From Ruegeria sediminis (lineage in GTDB: Bacteria; Pseudomonadota; Alphaproteobacteria; Rhodobacterales; Rhodobacteraceae), in assembly GCF_005938215.1 (NCBI RefSeq), contig NZ_VCPD01000005.1, positions 186,001 through 250,000 on the forward strand: a stretch of 64,000 nt of DNA, read 5' to 3'. A program made the position numbers and the translations under genes. The notes beneath the pieces are model-generated. The model saw only the letters and a program-made list of their open reading frames with translations, was not told where the DNA came from and searched no databases. Position 1 is the stretch's first letter. Every line of letters begins with the position of its first letter. Of this stretch, positions 55,708 to 64,000 are shown piece after piece.

Positions 55708-56192
55708 TCGTCCCTTGGCCTTCTATCTATGCGGACATCAAACTTTTTCCCTACCGCACCGTGGAGGGATCGGTAGGTGCAAAACCCAACTGCCTCGTAA
55801 TACCGTTGTCCGCTGGTGTTGTCGGCCCCGATCGTAGCGTCGATACGGGCAAGGTTTGCCCTTTGCGCGGCGGCGAGCGATTGGGCGAACATCGCCCGGC
55901 CGATGCCGCGGCGGCCTGCGTCGGGCGCTACGTAGGTTCCGATGATTCCACAGCCCTGCGGAAGATCGTAGTCGTTGTTTTCGCGCGCCAGCTTGAGCGA
56001 TTGGAAGCCCAATATCCGGCCAGAGTTTGGGTCGCAGACGACGACGCAGCTGATCCTGTCGGGATGGTTGACGTAATGATCGAGAACCACATCGGGATCG
56101 CCTTTGCGGGTGCTTTTCCACGAGGCGAGGATGGGCGTGAGAATAAGGCTCATCCCGGTGGCATCCGAGGGACTGGCCTGCCGGATGATCAT
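55704..56192 (-). CDS. GNAT family N-acetyltransferase
   Basis: A 162-residue GNAT protein. The acetyl-CoA site is in VAPDAGRRGIGRAMFAQSL (core GRRGIGRAMF), and the fold end is SGQRYYEAVGFCTYRSL. It is coupled to both neighbours: its start overlaps the ABC-F stop and its stop overlaps the MarC start, each by 4 bases. This suggests a three-gene unit, but the reaction is unknown. Confidence 0.85.
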   Translation of the reverse strand: MIIRQASPSDATGMSLILTPILASWKSTRKGDPDVVLDHYVNHPDRISCVVVCDPNSGRILGFQSLKLARENNDYDLPQGCGIIGTYVAPDAGRRGIGRAMFAQSLAAAQRANLARIDATIGADNTSGQRYYEAVGFCTYRSLHGAVGKKFDVRIDRRPRDE

Positions 56193-58042
56193 GTCGCCTC
56201 TGCCTTGTCCAGCTTGTCCTGGGCGGCCATCCACAGCGCCTCGGCGCGCTGCATCGCTTCGACCACCTCGGCGAACTTGCGGTTCCACGTCTCGAGATCG
56301 CCGAGCCTGTCCTCGCCATAAAGGGCGGGGTCGGCGAGCTTGGCAGACAGCTTGTCGTGCATGTCGGTCAGTTTCTCGACACGTTCCTCGCATTTGCGTA
56401 CCTCGGCGCGCAGGGCGAGAAGCGCCTCGCGCGAGGGGCGCCGGGCGCGGGCGGCCTGCTGTTTCTCACGCGCTTCGGGCTTGTCGCGCGCCAGCAACAA
56501 GGAACGGTAGGCTTCGAGGTCGCCCTCGAAGGGGTTCACCGTGCCGTCGGACACCAGCCACAGTCGGTCGGCCACGAGGCCGAGCAGGTGCATGTCGTGG
56601 CTGACGAGGATGACCGCGCCGGAATAGGCGGTCAGCGCCTCGACCAGCGCCTCGCGGCTTTCGATGTCCAGGTGGTTCGTCGGTTCGTCGAGGATCAGCA
56701 TGTGCGGCGCGTCGATCGTGGCGATCAGCAGCGACAGGCGCGCCTTCTGCCCGCCCGACAGCCGGCCCACTTGCGTTTCCGCCTGGTCCGCGCCCATCCC
56801 GAACCCGGCCAGACGCGCCCTCCACTTGGCGGGGGCTTCGGCGGGGCGCAGGCGGCGCAGATGTTCGAGCGGGGTTTCGTTCACCCGCAACTCGTCCACC
56901 TGATGCTGCGCGAAATAGCCGATGCGCAGTTTCGAACTGCGGGTCATCCTGCCCGCCATCAGCGGCAGGCGGTCCGAAAGCAGTTTCGACAGCGTGGACT
57001 TGCCCTGTCCGTTCTTGCCCAGAAGCGCGATGCGGTCGTCCTGGTCGATGCGCAGGTTCAGGCGGCGCAGCACTTCGGTTTCGCCATAGCCGGTGACGCC
57101 ACCTTCGAGATGGATGATCGGCGGCGCCAGTTCCTCGGGCGCGGGGAAGGTGAAGGCGCGCAGCGCGGCCTCCTGCGGCGAGGTGATGGGCTGCATCCGG
57201 GCCAGCGCCTTGAGCCGCGACTGCGCCTGCTTGGCCTTGTCCGCCTTGTAGCGGAAGCGGTCCACGTAGGATTGCAGATGCGCGCGCCGCGCTTCCTGTT
57301 TCTTGGCCATCGCCTCGGCCTGCGCCAGTTTCTCGGCGCGCTGGCGGGCGAACTGGTCGTAGGGGCCCTGGTAGAGGGTCAGCTTGCGGTCCTCGAGATG
57401 CAGGATCGCGCCCACGGCCCGGTTCAGCAGGTCGCGGTCGTGGCTGATGATGATGACCGTGTGGGGATACCGCGCCAGATAGCTTTCCAGCCACAACGCC
57501 CCTTCGAGGTCGAGATAGTTGGTCGGTTCGTCCAGCAGCAGCAGGTCGGGCCGGGAAAACAGCACCGCCGCCAGCGCCACGCGCATCCGCCAGCCGCCCG
57601 AGAAATCCGAGCAGGGTTTCTGCTGTTCCTCGTCGTCGAAGCCGAGGCCCTTGAGGATCGAGGCAGCGCGCGCCTCGGCCGACCAGGCGTCGATATCGGC
57701 CAGGCGGGTCTGGATCTCGGCGATGCGGGCGGGATCTGCGGCGGTCTCGGCCTCGGCCATCAACGCGGTGCGTTCGGTGTCGGCAGCCAGCACAGTGTTC
57801 AGAAGCGACACGTCCGACGACGGCGCCTCTTGCGCGACGCCGCCGATGCGGGCGCGGCGGGGCAGGGCGATGTCGCCCGATTCCAGCGCCAGCTCGCCCC
57901 GGATCAGGCGGAACAGCGTGGTCTTGCCGGTGCCGTTGCGGCCGACGAGGCCGACCTTGTGGCCGGTCGGGATTGTGGCCGACGCGCCGTCGAACAGGGG
58001 GCGGCCCTCGACGGCGTAGGTTATGTTCTCGATCCGTAGCAT
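56189..58042 (-). CDS. ABC-F family ATPase (YheS/EttA-like)
   Basis: A 617-residue ABC-F protein, the second in the window, with two nucleotide-binding halves. The first has Walker A VGRNGTGKTTL, SGGWRMRVALA and LLDEPTNYLD; the second has LGKNGQGKST, LSGGQKARLSLL and LDEPTNHLD. The linker between halves and the C-terminal coiled coil (from about 525) place it in the YheS/Uup-like group that acts on ribosomes. The start MLRIENITY is the first that fits the family. It is the lead gene of the GNAT-marC unit. Confidence 0.9.
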   Translation of the reverse strand: MLRIENITYAVEGRPLFDGASATIPTGHKVGLVGRNGTGKTTLFRLIRGELALESGDIALPRRARIGGVAQEAPSSDVSLLNTVLAADTERTALMAEAETAADPARIAEIQTRLADIDAWSAEARAASILKGLGFDDEEQQKPCSDFSGGWRMRVALAAVLFSRPDLLLLDEPTNYLDLEGALWLESYLARYPHTVIIISHDRDLLNRAVGAILHLEDRKLTLYQGPYDQFARQRAEKLAQAEAMAKKQEARRAHLQSYVDRFRYKADKAKQAQSRLKALARMQPITSPQEAALRAFTFPAPEELAPPIIHLEGGVTGYGETEVLRRLNLRIDQDDRIALLGKNGQGKSTLSKLLSDRLPLMAGRMTRSSKLRIGYFAQHQVDELRVNETPLEHLRRLRPAEAPAKWRARLAGFGMGADQAETQVGRLSGGQKARLSLLIATIDAPHMLILDEPTNHLDIESREALVEALTAYSGAVILVSHDMHLLGLVADRLWLVSDGTVNPFEGDLEAYRSLLLARDKPEAREKQQAARARRPSREALLALRAEVRKCEERVEKLTDMHDKLSAKLADPALYGEDRLGDLETWNRKFAEVVEAMQRAEALWMAAQDKLDKAEAT

Positions 58043-58184
58043 GGCTGCGGTGTGACGCAGGCCCGAAGGAGTGTCAATCGCACAGGCAACAAGAGGCTTT
58101 CCAACCTTGCCGGACCGTGTTACGCGGCGCGCGATATGTTTCGGCGCGGAGCGGTCCGCGCCTTCAGAGCAAGGAGAGGCCCGA

Positions 58185-58607
58185 ATGGCACTGGAACGCA
58201 CGTTCTCGATCATCAAACCCGATGCAACCCGTCGCAACCTGACCGGCAAGATCAACGCCAAGTTCGAGGAAGCGGGCCTGCGCATCGTCGCGCAGAAGCG
58301 CATTCACATGACCAAGGAGCAGGCCGGCAAGTTCTACGAAGTCCATGCCGAACGCCCGTTCTACGGCGAACTGTGCGAATTCATGTCCTCGGCTCCGGTC
58401 GTGGTGCAGGTTCTGGAAGGCGAGAACGCCATCGCCAAGAACCGCGAAGTGATGGGCGCCACCAACCCGGCGGACGCGGCACCCGGCACGATCCGCGCGG
58501 AATTCGCGGAATCGGTCGGCGAAAACTCGGTCCACGGTTCGGACGCGCCGGAAACCGCCGCTGTCGAGATCGCCTATTTCTTCTCGGGCATCGAACTGGT
58601 CGGCTGA
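58185..58607 (+). CDS. ndk: Nucleoside diphosphate kinase
   Basis: Ndk equalises nucleoside triphosphate pools by moving phosphate through a phospho-histidine. The 140-residue protein has [17 protein letters not shown], and the active-site His in [12 protein letters not shown] (about 117). AAGGAGAG lies 8 bases before the ATG. It is divergent from the ABC-F gene and followed by a strong terminator. Confidence 0.97.
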   Translation: MALERTFSIIKPDATRRNLTGKINAKFEEAGLRIVAQKRIHMTKEQAGKFYEVHAERPFYGELCEFMSSAPVVVQVLEGENAIAKNREVMGATNPADAAPGTIRAEFAESVGENSVHGSDAPETAAVEIAYFFSGIELVG

Positions 58608-58632
58608 TCCGTCAACCGGTTGAAATCGAAAA

Positions 58633-58660
58633 GGGCCGCCCTGTTGGGGCGGCCCTTTTT
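58633..58660 (+). terminator. Intrinsic terminator after ndk
   Basis: GGGCCGCC (58633-58640) and GGCGGCCC (58648-58655) form a perfect 8-bp stem with a 7-base loop, then five T. Confidence 0.85.
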
Positions 58661-58675
58661 CGTCGCGGCGGCGGA

Positions 58676-59026
58676 TCACCGATCCGGCTTCAGATCCGCC
58701 GGCGTGACGCGCACGCCGATCGCGTCGAGTTCCGAGACCAGTTGCAAGGCCGGCGCCGCGCTGACGCTGGCCTTGATCCGGTCGAACCTTTCGCGCAGGG
58801 CCTTTTTCTCGGCGCCCTTGCAATCGTTCCACGGGCGGCCCTGCAGCCCCATCACCAGTACGTAGTAGCCGATGAAATGCGGGCGCGCGCCTGCGCGCAG
58901 AACGCGGGTGTAAGCCTCGTCCGGTCCGAGGTCGCGCAACTCCTGCGCCGAGTGGATGCCGGCGCGGGCGCAGGCCTGTTCGAAGGCCGGGCCGAGATTG
59001 CGGATCGAGGAAACGGGATCGGGCAT
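58676..59026 (-). CDS. TfoX/Sxy C-terminal domain protein
   Basis: A 116-residue protein resembling only the C-terminal half of TfoX/Sxy competence regulators (IRNLGPAFEQACARAGIHSAQELRDLGPDEAY, core LGPAFEQACARAGIHSA and LRDLGPDEAY). It is a helix-hairpin-helix-like fold that may contact DNA. The TfoX N-terminal domain is absent and no competence gene is nearby, so a competence role cannot be claimed. It ends just after the ndk terminator. Confidence 0.78.
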   Translation of the reverse strand: MPDPVSSIRNLGPAFEQACARAGIHSAQELRDLGPDEAYTRVLRAGARPHFIGYYVLVMGLQGRPWNDCKGAEKKALRERFDRIKASVSAAPALQLVSELDAIGVRVTPADLKPDR

Positions 59027-59154
59027 GATCCTGTTCTAGCGCCGCTTTTCGGCCCTGTCATCAGGCCGCGCAAGGGGGCCTGTGGCTTGCCGGGCTTTGC
59101 TGCCTGCGATACGCATGAGGGTGACAGCGCACCACGCGGGCAGAGGAGGCCGAC

Positions 59155-60378
59155 ATGAACGCATTGGACATCGCCTCGGCGGCGCGGCAGCTGGATCTGA
59201 CCGATCCGCCCGAAGGGTTCGTGGACAACCCTTTTCCGTTCTACGACGCGCTGCTTGCCCACGCGCCGGTGCTGCCGCAGCCTGACGGATCGGTTCTGCT
59301 GAGCCGGCACCGGGATCTGGACCGGATCTATCGCGACACCGGGCTGTATTCCTCGGACAAGAAGGCGGCGTTCGGGCCGAAATTCGGCGTCGGTTCGCCG
59401 CTGTTCGAGCATCACACGACCTCGCTGGTGTTTTCCGATCCTCCGCTGCACACGCGGGTTCGCAAGATCATGACCTCGGCCCTGACGCCGCGGGCAATCG
59501 CGCGGATGGAGCCGGGCCTGATCGAGACGGTGGATCACCTGCTGGACGCGATGGAGGCGAAGGGCCGGGTGGACCTGATCGAGGATTTCGCCTCGACCAT
59601 TCCGATCCAGATCATCGGCAACCTGCTGGACGTGCCGATGGACGAGCGCGGGCCGCTGAGGGACTGGTCGCTGGCCATTTTGGGCGCGCTGGAACCGGCG
59701 CTGACCGACGAGCAACTGGCGCGGGGACACAGGGCGGTCGAGGAGTTCAAGGCGTATCTTTCGGATCTGGTCGCGCGCCGCCGCGCCGCGCCGGGCGATC
59801 CCGAGACCGACGTGCTGACCCGGCTGATCCGGGGCGACGGTGCGGACGAAAAGCTGAGCGAGATCGAGCTTTTGCAGAACTGCATCTTCATCCTGAATGC
59901 CGGGCACGAGACCACGACCAACCTGATCGGCAACGGCTTGGCGCTGCTGAACGACAATCCGGACCAGAAACGGCGGCTGCTGGACGATCCCGAACTGATC
60001 ACCCCGGCGGTCGAGGAGGTTCTGCGGTTCCGTTCGCCGAACCAGTTCGGCAACCGTGAGACGACGGAAGAGATCGAATTGGACGGGCTGCGAATACCCG
60101 CGGGGTCCAACCTGCATCTTTGCATAGGTGCTGCGAACCGCGATCCCGAGGTGTTCGAGGACCCGACCCGCTTCGACATCGGGCGCAAGCCGAACCGGCA
60201 CCTGGCCTTCGCGGGCGGCCCGCATGTCTGCGTCGGCCTGACGCTGGCGCGGATGGAAGGCCGCATCGCCATCGGCCGGTTGCTTGCGCGATTTCCCGAT
60301 TACCGGCTGCTTGAGGGGCGGGTGCGCGGCGGCCGGATCCGGTTCCGCGGATATGCGTCGCTGCCGGCGGAGCTTTGA
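59155..60378 (+). CDS. Cytochrome P450
   Basis: A 407-residue soluble P450. The oxygen-activation helix reads AGHETTTNL (about 245-253), the ExxR pair is in EEVLRFRSP, and the heme loop FAGGPHVCVGLTLAR carries the thiolate Cys359. It would hydroxylate an unknown lipid or secondary compound using electrons from a ferredoxin and reductase, but neither is encoded beside it. GGAGG lies 8 bases upstream. The preceding gene is on the other strand, so it is transcribed alone. Confidence 0.9.
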   Translation: MNALDIASAARQLDLTDPPEGFVDNPFPFYDALLAHAPVLPQPDGSVLLSRHRDLDRIYRDTGLYSSDKKAAFGPKFGVGSPLFEHHTTSLVFSDPPLHTRVRKIMTSALTPRAIARMEPGLIETVDHLLDAMEAKGRVDLIEDFASTIPIQIIGNLLDVPMDERGPLRDWSLAILGALEPALTDEQLARGHRAVEEFKAYLSDLVARRRAAPGDPETDVLTRLIRGDGADEKLSEIELLQNCIFILNAGHETTTNLIGNGLALLNDNPDQKRRLLDDPELITPAVEEVLRFRSPNQFGNRETTEEIELDGLRIPAGSNLHLCIGAANRDPEVFEDPTRFDIGRKPNRHLAFAGGPHVCVGLTLARMEGRIAIGRLLARFPDYRLLEGRVRGGRIRFRGYASLPAEL

Positions 60379-60497
60379 CGGGCGGGCCAGTGACGCAATG
60401 GACATGGGAAACCGCCCGGATGCGGCGGGGCCGGAATTCGTGATTTTTGCGTGACATTGGTAAGGTAACTTCCCGGGTCGGTATGTGAGAGACAGCC

Positions 60498-62021
60498 ATG
60501 AAACGCGTTCAAGGCAGGATGCTGGTCGTTCCGGGCACAGCGGATTTCGATGCGCTGGGGGCCGGGCTCGGCAAGCTGCGGGTGAAGCTTGACCCGCCGG
60601 CGGGAACGCAGCCCTTCGCCCTTCTCGACTGTTTCGATCAGTCGCTGCGCCAGTCGGGGCGCGTGTTGCTGGAGACCGGGGGTGAGTTGCATCTGCTGGG
60701 CGATGACGGGTTGATCGGCACGCAGCCTGCGGAGCGGCCGGGGAATTTCGTCGCGGATCTGGCGCCGGGACCGGTGCGCAAGGCGCTGGCGGATTTTCCG
60801 GCGTTGCGCGCCCTGATGCCTGTCTGCGAAGGGCAGTTTGAGAAGCGGGAGCTGGCCTTGCTGGACCAGCGCGGCAAGGTCCGGGCCGGCGCGAGAATTA
60901 CAACGCTTCGGGCGGAAGGCGGAGCCGTGACGCTGGTTGCGCTGCGGCGTGCGCCCGATCGCGGAAAGGACGGCGCGGCGCTTGAAGAGGCGCTGTCCGA
61001 ACTGGGCGGCCGTCAGGGCATCAGCCCGGTCTGGGCCTTGCTGATGCCGGACGCCCAGCCCTATGAAGCCACGCCGGACATCGCCCTTGGAAAGAGGGAA
61101 CCTGCCTTTCAGGCCGCCAACGACATCATCCGCACCTATCTGAACGTCGCGCGGCGGAACGAGGGTGGAGTGATCGCGGATATCGACACCGAGTTCCTGC
61201 ATGATTACCGCGTGTCGCTGCGCAGGATCCGTTCGGTTCTGAGCCTGTTCAAGGGGGTCTATTCCCCGGATCAGGCGGAGGCGCTGAAACAGGATTTTTC
61301 CGCGCACATGGCGGCGACGGGGCGGTTGCGGGATCTGGATGTCTACCTTCTGGAACAAGACAAGTATTTCGAGTTGCTACCCGAAAGCCTGCATGACGGG
61401 CTGAGGGTGATGTTCGACCGGTTCCGCAAGGAGAGGACCGCCGAGCAAAAGAAGATGGTCCGGCGGTTGCGCAGCAAGAGCTATGGCAATTCGATCTCGG
61501 AGCTTGTCCGGCTTTTCGAGCGCGGCAAGGGACCGAGCCCCGGACAGAATGCCGAACTCGGCGCCTATGACTATGCCTGCCGGCTGATCTGGAAGCGGTA
61601 TCGAAAGGTCTGCAAGCTTGCCCGTTCGATCACGGACGACACCCCGGATGCGGATGTCCACCACCTGCGGATACAGTGCAAGAAATTGCGCTACCTGATG
61701 GAGTTCTTCGCGCCGCTGTTCGACGAAGACGCATTCAAGACGATCATCAAGCCGTTGAAAAGGCTTCAGAACAATCTTGGCGCATTCAACGACTACACGG
61801 TGCAGCAGGGTTCGCTGATGGCGCTGTTGGAAAGCCACAGCGACAGTAACGGCCGCGCGGATGCGTCGATGGCCATGGCCGTCGGCGGGCTGATCGCCAT
61901 TCTGAACCAGCGGCAATGGGCCGAGCGGGCGCGGGTCGTCGACAGTTTCTCTCGGTTCGATCGCGGCAAGGTCCAGCGGGTGTTCCGCCGCCTGTTCCGC
62001 GACCGGGGAATCAGGGGATGA
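60498..62021 (+). CDS. CHAD domain protein with CYTH-like N-terminus
   Basis: A 507-residue protein. The C-terminal CHAD domain (from about 210) has the paired histidine motifs HDYRVSLRRIRS and VHHLRIQCKKLRYL, many Arg and Lys on one helix face, and RLRDLDVYLLEQDKYF. CHAD domains bind polyphosphate granules. The N-terminal 200 residues resemble a CYTH fold but lack the ExExK catalytic set at the start, so the triphosphatase is probably inactive. It converges on the histidine kinase gene 19 bases away. Confidence 0.85.
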   Translation: MKRVQGRMLVVPGTADFDALGAGLGKLRVKLDPPAGTQPFALLDCFDQSLRQSGRVLLETGGELHLLGDDGLIGTQPAERPGNFVADLAPGPVRKALADFPALRALMPVCEGQFEKRELALLDQRGKVRAGARITTLRAEGGAVTLVALRRAPDRGKDGAALEEALSELGGRQGISPVWALLMPDAQPYEATPDIALGKREPAFQAANDIIRTYLNVARRNEGGVIADIDTEFLHDYRVSLRRIRSVLSLFKGVYSPDQAEALKQDFSAHMAATGRLRDLDVYLLEQDKYFELLPESLHDGLRVMFDRFRKERTAEQKKMVRRLRSKSYGNSISELVRLFERGKGPSPGQNAELGAYDYACRLIWKRYRKVCKLARSITDDTPDADVHHLRIQCKKLRYLMEFFAPLFDEDAFKTIIKPLKRLQNNLGAFNDYTVQQGSLMALLESHSDSNGRADASMAMAVGGLIAILNQRQWAERARVVDSFSRFDRGKVQRVFRRLFRDRGIRG

Positions 62022-62040
62022 CGCTGGCCGCAACCCGGCG

Positions 62041-63444
62041 TCAGGACGGGAGCGGCGGCCGGGCGGCATGTGCCCGGCGCGAGCGGGCAAGCGTCAAGGT
62101 GGCCTCAAGCCCCGGATCGCGGTTGCGGGCCGAAAACGCGCCGCCATGCATCCGCGCGATCGCGGCGACCAGCGCCAGGCCGAGGCCCGAGTTGCGGCTG
62201 CTGCGCGAGGGGTCCAGCGTGACGAAGGGCTGTTCCAGCCGCGGAAGATCGGTGTCGGGCACGCCGGGACCCTGATCGCTGACGCTGAGGATCGCGTAGC
62301 CGTCCTTGCCGCCGAGGTTGACGGCGACGGTCGATCCTTCGGGTGCGTAGCGCAGGGCGTTTTCCACGAGGTTTGACAGCGCCTGGGACAATAGCGGGCG
62401 GTGGCCCGGGATCGGGTCCGCGGCGCCGGTCAGCTGGAGTTTCACGCCCTGATCTGCGGCGACGGGCTCGTAAAGTTCGACCACGTCGCCGGCCAGTTGC
62501 GCCAGATCGACCGGTTCGAACTGTTCGCGGCCCAGCCCGGCCTCGGCGCGGGAGATTTCGGTGAGTTGCCCCAGCACCCGCAAAAGGTGGTCCACCTCGC
62601 CCAGGGCGCGGAGGGCGTCCGTCTCGCGGTCGTCGGCGCTCAGGGCCGGGTCTGACAGCGCCTCGACCCGCTGGCGCAGGCGCGACAGCGGTGAGCGCAG
62701 GTCATGCGCGATGGAGTTCGAGGTTGTGCGCAGGTTGCTGACCAATTCCTCGATCCGGTCCAGCATCTCGTTCAGCGTGCCGGCCACCTGGTCGAACTCG
62801 TCGCCCGTTCCGCGCATCGGGATGCGGCGCGTCAGGTCGCCCGACACGATGTCGTCCGCCGTGCGCGCGATGTCCTTGAGGCGCGAGAACACCAGCCGGG
62901 TCAGCAGCCAGCCGGTCAGCAGGCTGAGCGCCAGCGCGGCCATCAGCGCCAGCGCGCCCGAACGGATCAGCACCCGGTCGAATTGCCGCCGGGCCGAGGC
63001 GTCGCGCCCGACCAGCAGCCGCTCGCCGCCCCGCAGGCGGATCGAGGCGGCCGAGATCGGAACGGATTCGTTCGAGTCGGTCTTGATGAGGTCCAGCTCC
63101 ACCCAGCCGCTGCCCGGTTCGACGCCCGGCGGCCATCTGAGCATGTTGCCGGCCAGAACCGTTCCCCGAGGCCCGGTGAGCAGGTATAGCGCGTCGCGCT
63201 CGGCAGCGTTTTCGAGCCGCCGTTCGATGGCGGTGAGCAGCCCGATCATGCCGCGGCGTTCGTATTCGTCGGCAAGGCCGGTGAGTTCGGCGGTGACGAC
63301 CGACCGCGTCTCGCCGGCGATGGTCCGGTTCGCGGTGACGTAGACGAGTGTCAGCACCGCCGCCGTGAGCAGCGTGCTGAGGACCATGCTGGTCAGGACC
63401 AGTCTTGTGCGCGCATTTCTGAGCGAAAGCAGTGGTCTAGCCAT
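62041..63444 (-). CDS. Sensor histidine kinase
   Basis: A 467-residue membrane kinase of the EnvZ/QseC type. Membrane helices are at about 14-38 and 162-186 with a periplasmic sensor between, then HAMP (187-240), the phospho-acceptor SIAHDLRSPLSRL (His about 252), the N box SNLVENALRYAPEG, and the G boxes DQGPGVP and SGLGLALVAAIA. It phosphorylates the response regulator encoded upstream, whose stop overlaps this gene by 8 bases. The signal is unknown. Confidence 0.9.
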   Translation of the reverse strand: MARPLLSLRNARTRLVLTSMVLSTLLTAAVLTLVYVTANRTIAGETRSVVTAELTGLADEYERRGMIGLLTAIERRLENAAERDALYLLTGPRGTVLAGNMLRWPPGVEPGSGWVELDLIKTDSNESVPISAASIRLRGGERLLVGRDASARRQFDRVLIRSGALALMAALALSLLTGWLLTRLVFSRLKDIARTADDIVSGDLTRRIPMRGTGDEFDQVAGTLNEMLDRIEELVSNLRTTSNSIAHDLRSPLSRLRQRVEALSDPALSADDRETDALRALGEVDHLLRVLGQLTEISRAEAGLGREQFEPVDLAQLAGDVVELYEPVAADQGVKLQLTGAADPIPGHRPLLSQALSNLVENALRYAPEGSTVAVNLGGKDGYAILSVSDQGPGVPDTDLPRLEQPFVTLDPSRSSRNSGLGLALVAAIARMHGGAFSARNRDPGLEATLTLARSRRAHAARPPLPS

Positions 63445-64000
63445 CGGACATCATGTAACCGGCACCGCGTACCGTTTCGATCAGCGGCTCCTCGCCACCT
63501 TCGTCGAGCTGGCGGCGCAATTTCGAGATGTGGACATCCACCACGTTGGTGTTCGGATCGAAGTGATAGTCCCATACGCCCTCGAGCAGCATGGTGCGCG
63601 ACACCACGCGGTTCTTGCGGCGCATGAAATACTCGAGGATCTGGAACTCGCGCGGGGTCAGGGTGATGTCGCGCCCGCCCCGCGACACGCGCCGCGCCAG
63701 CAGGTCCATCTCGAGATCGCGGCAGGTGAGGGTGGATGCCTCTTCGGTTTCCTGCGGGCGGCGCAGCAGGGCTTCGATCCGGGCGTGCAGTTCCTGGAAC
63801 GAAAAGGGTTTGACGAGATAGTCGTCGGCTCCGGCGCGCAGGCCCTTGACCCGTTCGTCAACCGCGCTCATCGCCGTCAGCATCAGCACCGGTGTCCTGA
63901 GACCGGCCGCCCGCAGGGACTTGACCAGCGACAGCCCGTCGAGACCCGGCAGCATCCGGTCCAGCACGATGGCGTCAAAGCCGCCGTCGGTCGCGTGATA
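63437..64000 (-). CDS. OmpR/PhoB-family response regulator, 5' end cut by the window
   Basis: The visible 187 residues lack the beginning, which lies beyond base 64000. The phospho-acceptor Asp is in IVLDRMLPGLDG, the conserved Lys in YLVKPFSFQELHARI and the Thr in LMLTAM. A winged-helix OmpR DNA-binding domain follows (TPREFQILEYFMRRKNRVV, core LTPREFQILEYF, and VDVHISKLRRQL). It is the partner of the kinase at 62041-63444. Target genes are not identified. Confidence 0.9.
   Translation of the reverse strand, partial: YHATDGGFDAIVLDRMLPGLDGLSLVKSLRAAGLRTPVLMLTAMSAVDERVKGLRAGADDYLVKPFSFQELHARIEALLRRPQETEEASTLTCRDLEMDLLARRVSRGGRDITLTPREFQILEYFMRRKNRVVSRTMLLEGVWDYHFDPNTNVVDVHISKLRRQLDEGGEEPLIETVRGAGYMMSDG

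Overview
The window is an ordinary-looking chromosomal stretch of a marine-type alphaproteobacterium. It most likely belongs to the order Rhodobacterales (Roseobacter/Rhodobacter relatives). The evidence is high GC, dense short operons with ATGA/GTGA overlaps, several GTG starts, and a family set typical of that group: DUF4167, DUF2927, DUF177 next to rpmF, a one-cysteine DksA, a two-module dCTP deaminase, an ornithine-lipid acyltransferase and TIGR02281-type aspartic protease. I see no insertion sequence, prophage, integrase, CRISPR array or rRNA operon. One tRNA gene, tRNA-Pro(GGG), is present.

Layout. 0-6 kb: a secreted protein of unknown function, then a minus-strand cluster containing a MoxR-type AAA+ ATPase, a GNAT acetyltransferase, a DUF2927 lipoprotein, a 55-residue membrane protein and a CoxE-like VWA protein. 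6-10.5 kb: dksA behind a perfect 16-bp palindrome, an FAD monooxygenase, exonuclease III, an ErpA-like Fe-S carrier and dgt. 10.5-16.2 kb: argS, a SPOR-domain protein, nagZ, scpA, scpB and a small protein, forming a cell-wall and chromosome-segregation operon. 16.2-21.5 kb (minus): dCTP deaminase, tRNA-Pro, a MerR regulator, ihfA, then fabH-plsX-rpmF and DUF177 (fatty-acid/phospholipid initiation linked to ribosome genes). 21.6-24.8 kb: bamE, olsB, and an ABC-F ATPase (Uup-like). 24.9-32.7 kb: SDR dehydrogenase, alpha/beta hydrolase, GFA-family protein, tyrS, anmK, fatty-acid desaturase, DUF985 cupin, selO. 32.8-42.2 kb: an EEP-family nuclease, a Fur-family regulator, a DMT transporter, enolase, HAD dehalogenase, two acetyltransferases, nucleoside hydrolase, mazG, an M20 amidohydrolase and small exported proteins. 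42.3-45.1 kb: prfA-prmC and DUF4167. 45.1-51.5 kb (minus): lptG-lptD-surA-pdxA-rsmA, the outer-membrane biogenesis operon, but with no lptF in front of lptG. 51.7-58.6 kb: pepA-holC, acetolactate decarboxylase, aspartic protease, MarC, a GNAT, a second ABC-F ATPase and ndk. 58.7-64 kb: a TfoX C-terminal protein, an orphan cytochrome P450, a CHAD protein, and an OmpR/EnvZ-type two-component system cut by the window end.

How it fits together. Most genes are housekeeping: translation (argS, tyrS, prfA, prmC, rpmF, rsmA, two ABC-F factors), nucleotide hygiene (dgt, dCTP deaminase, mazG, ndk), envelope building (bamE, lptG, lptD, surA, plsX, fabH, olsB) and peptidoglycan recycling (nagZ, anmK). 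No clear defence island or large novel system is visible. The best leads are the MoxR/VWA/lipoprotein cluster, the missing lptF with a short coupled frame in its place, the palindromic site before dksA, the orphan P450, and a few uncharacterised small or exported proteins.
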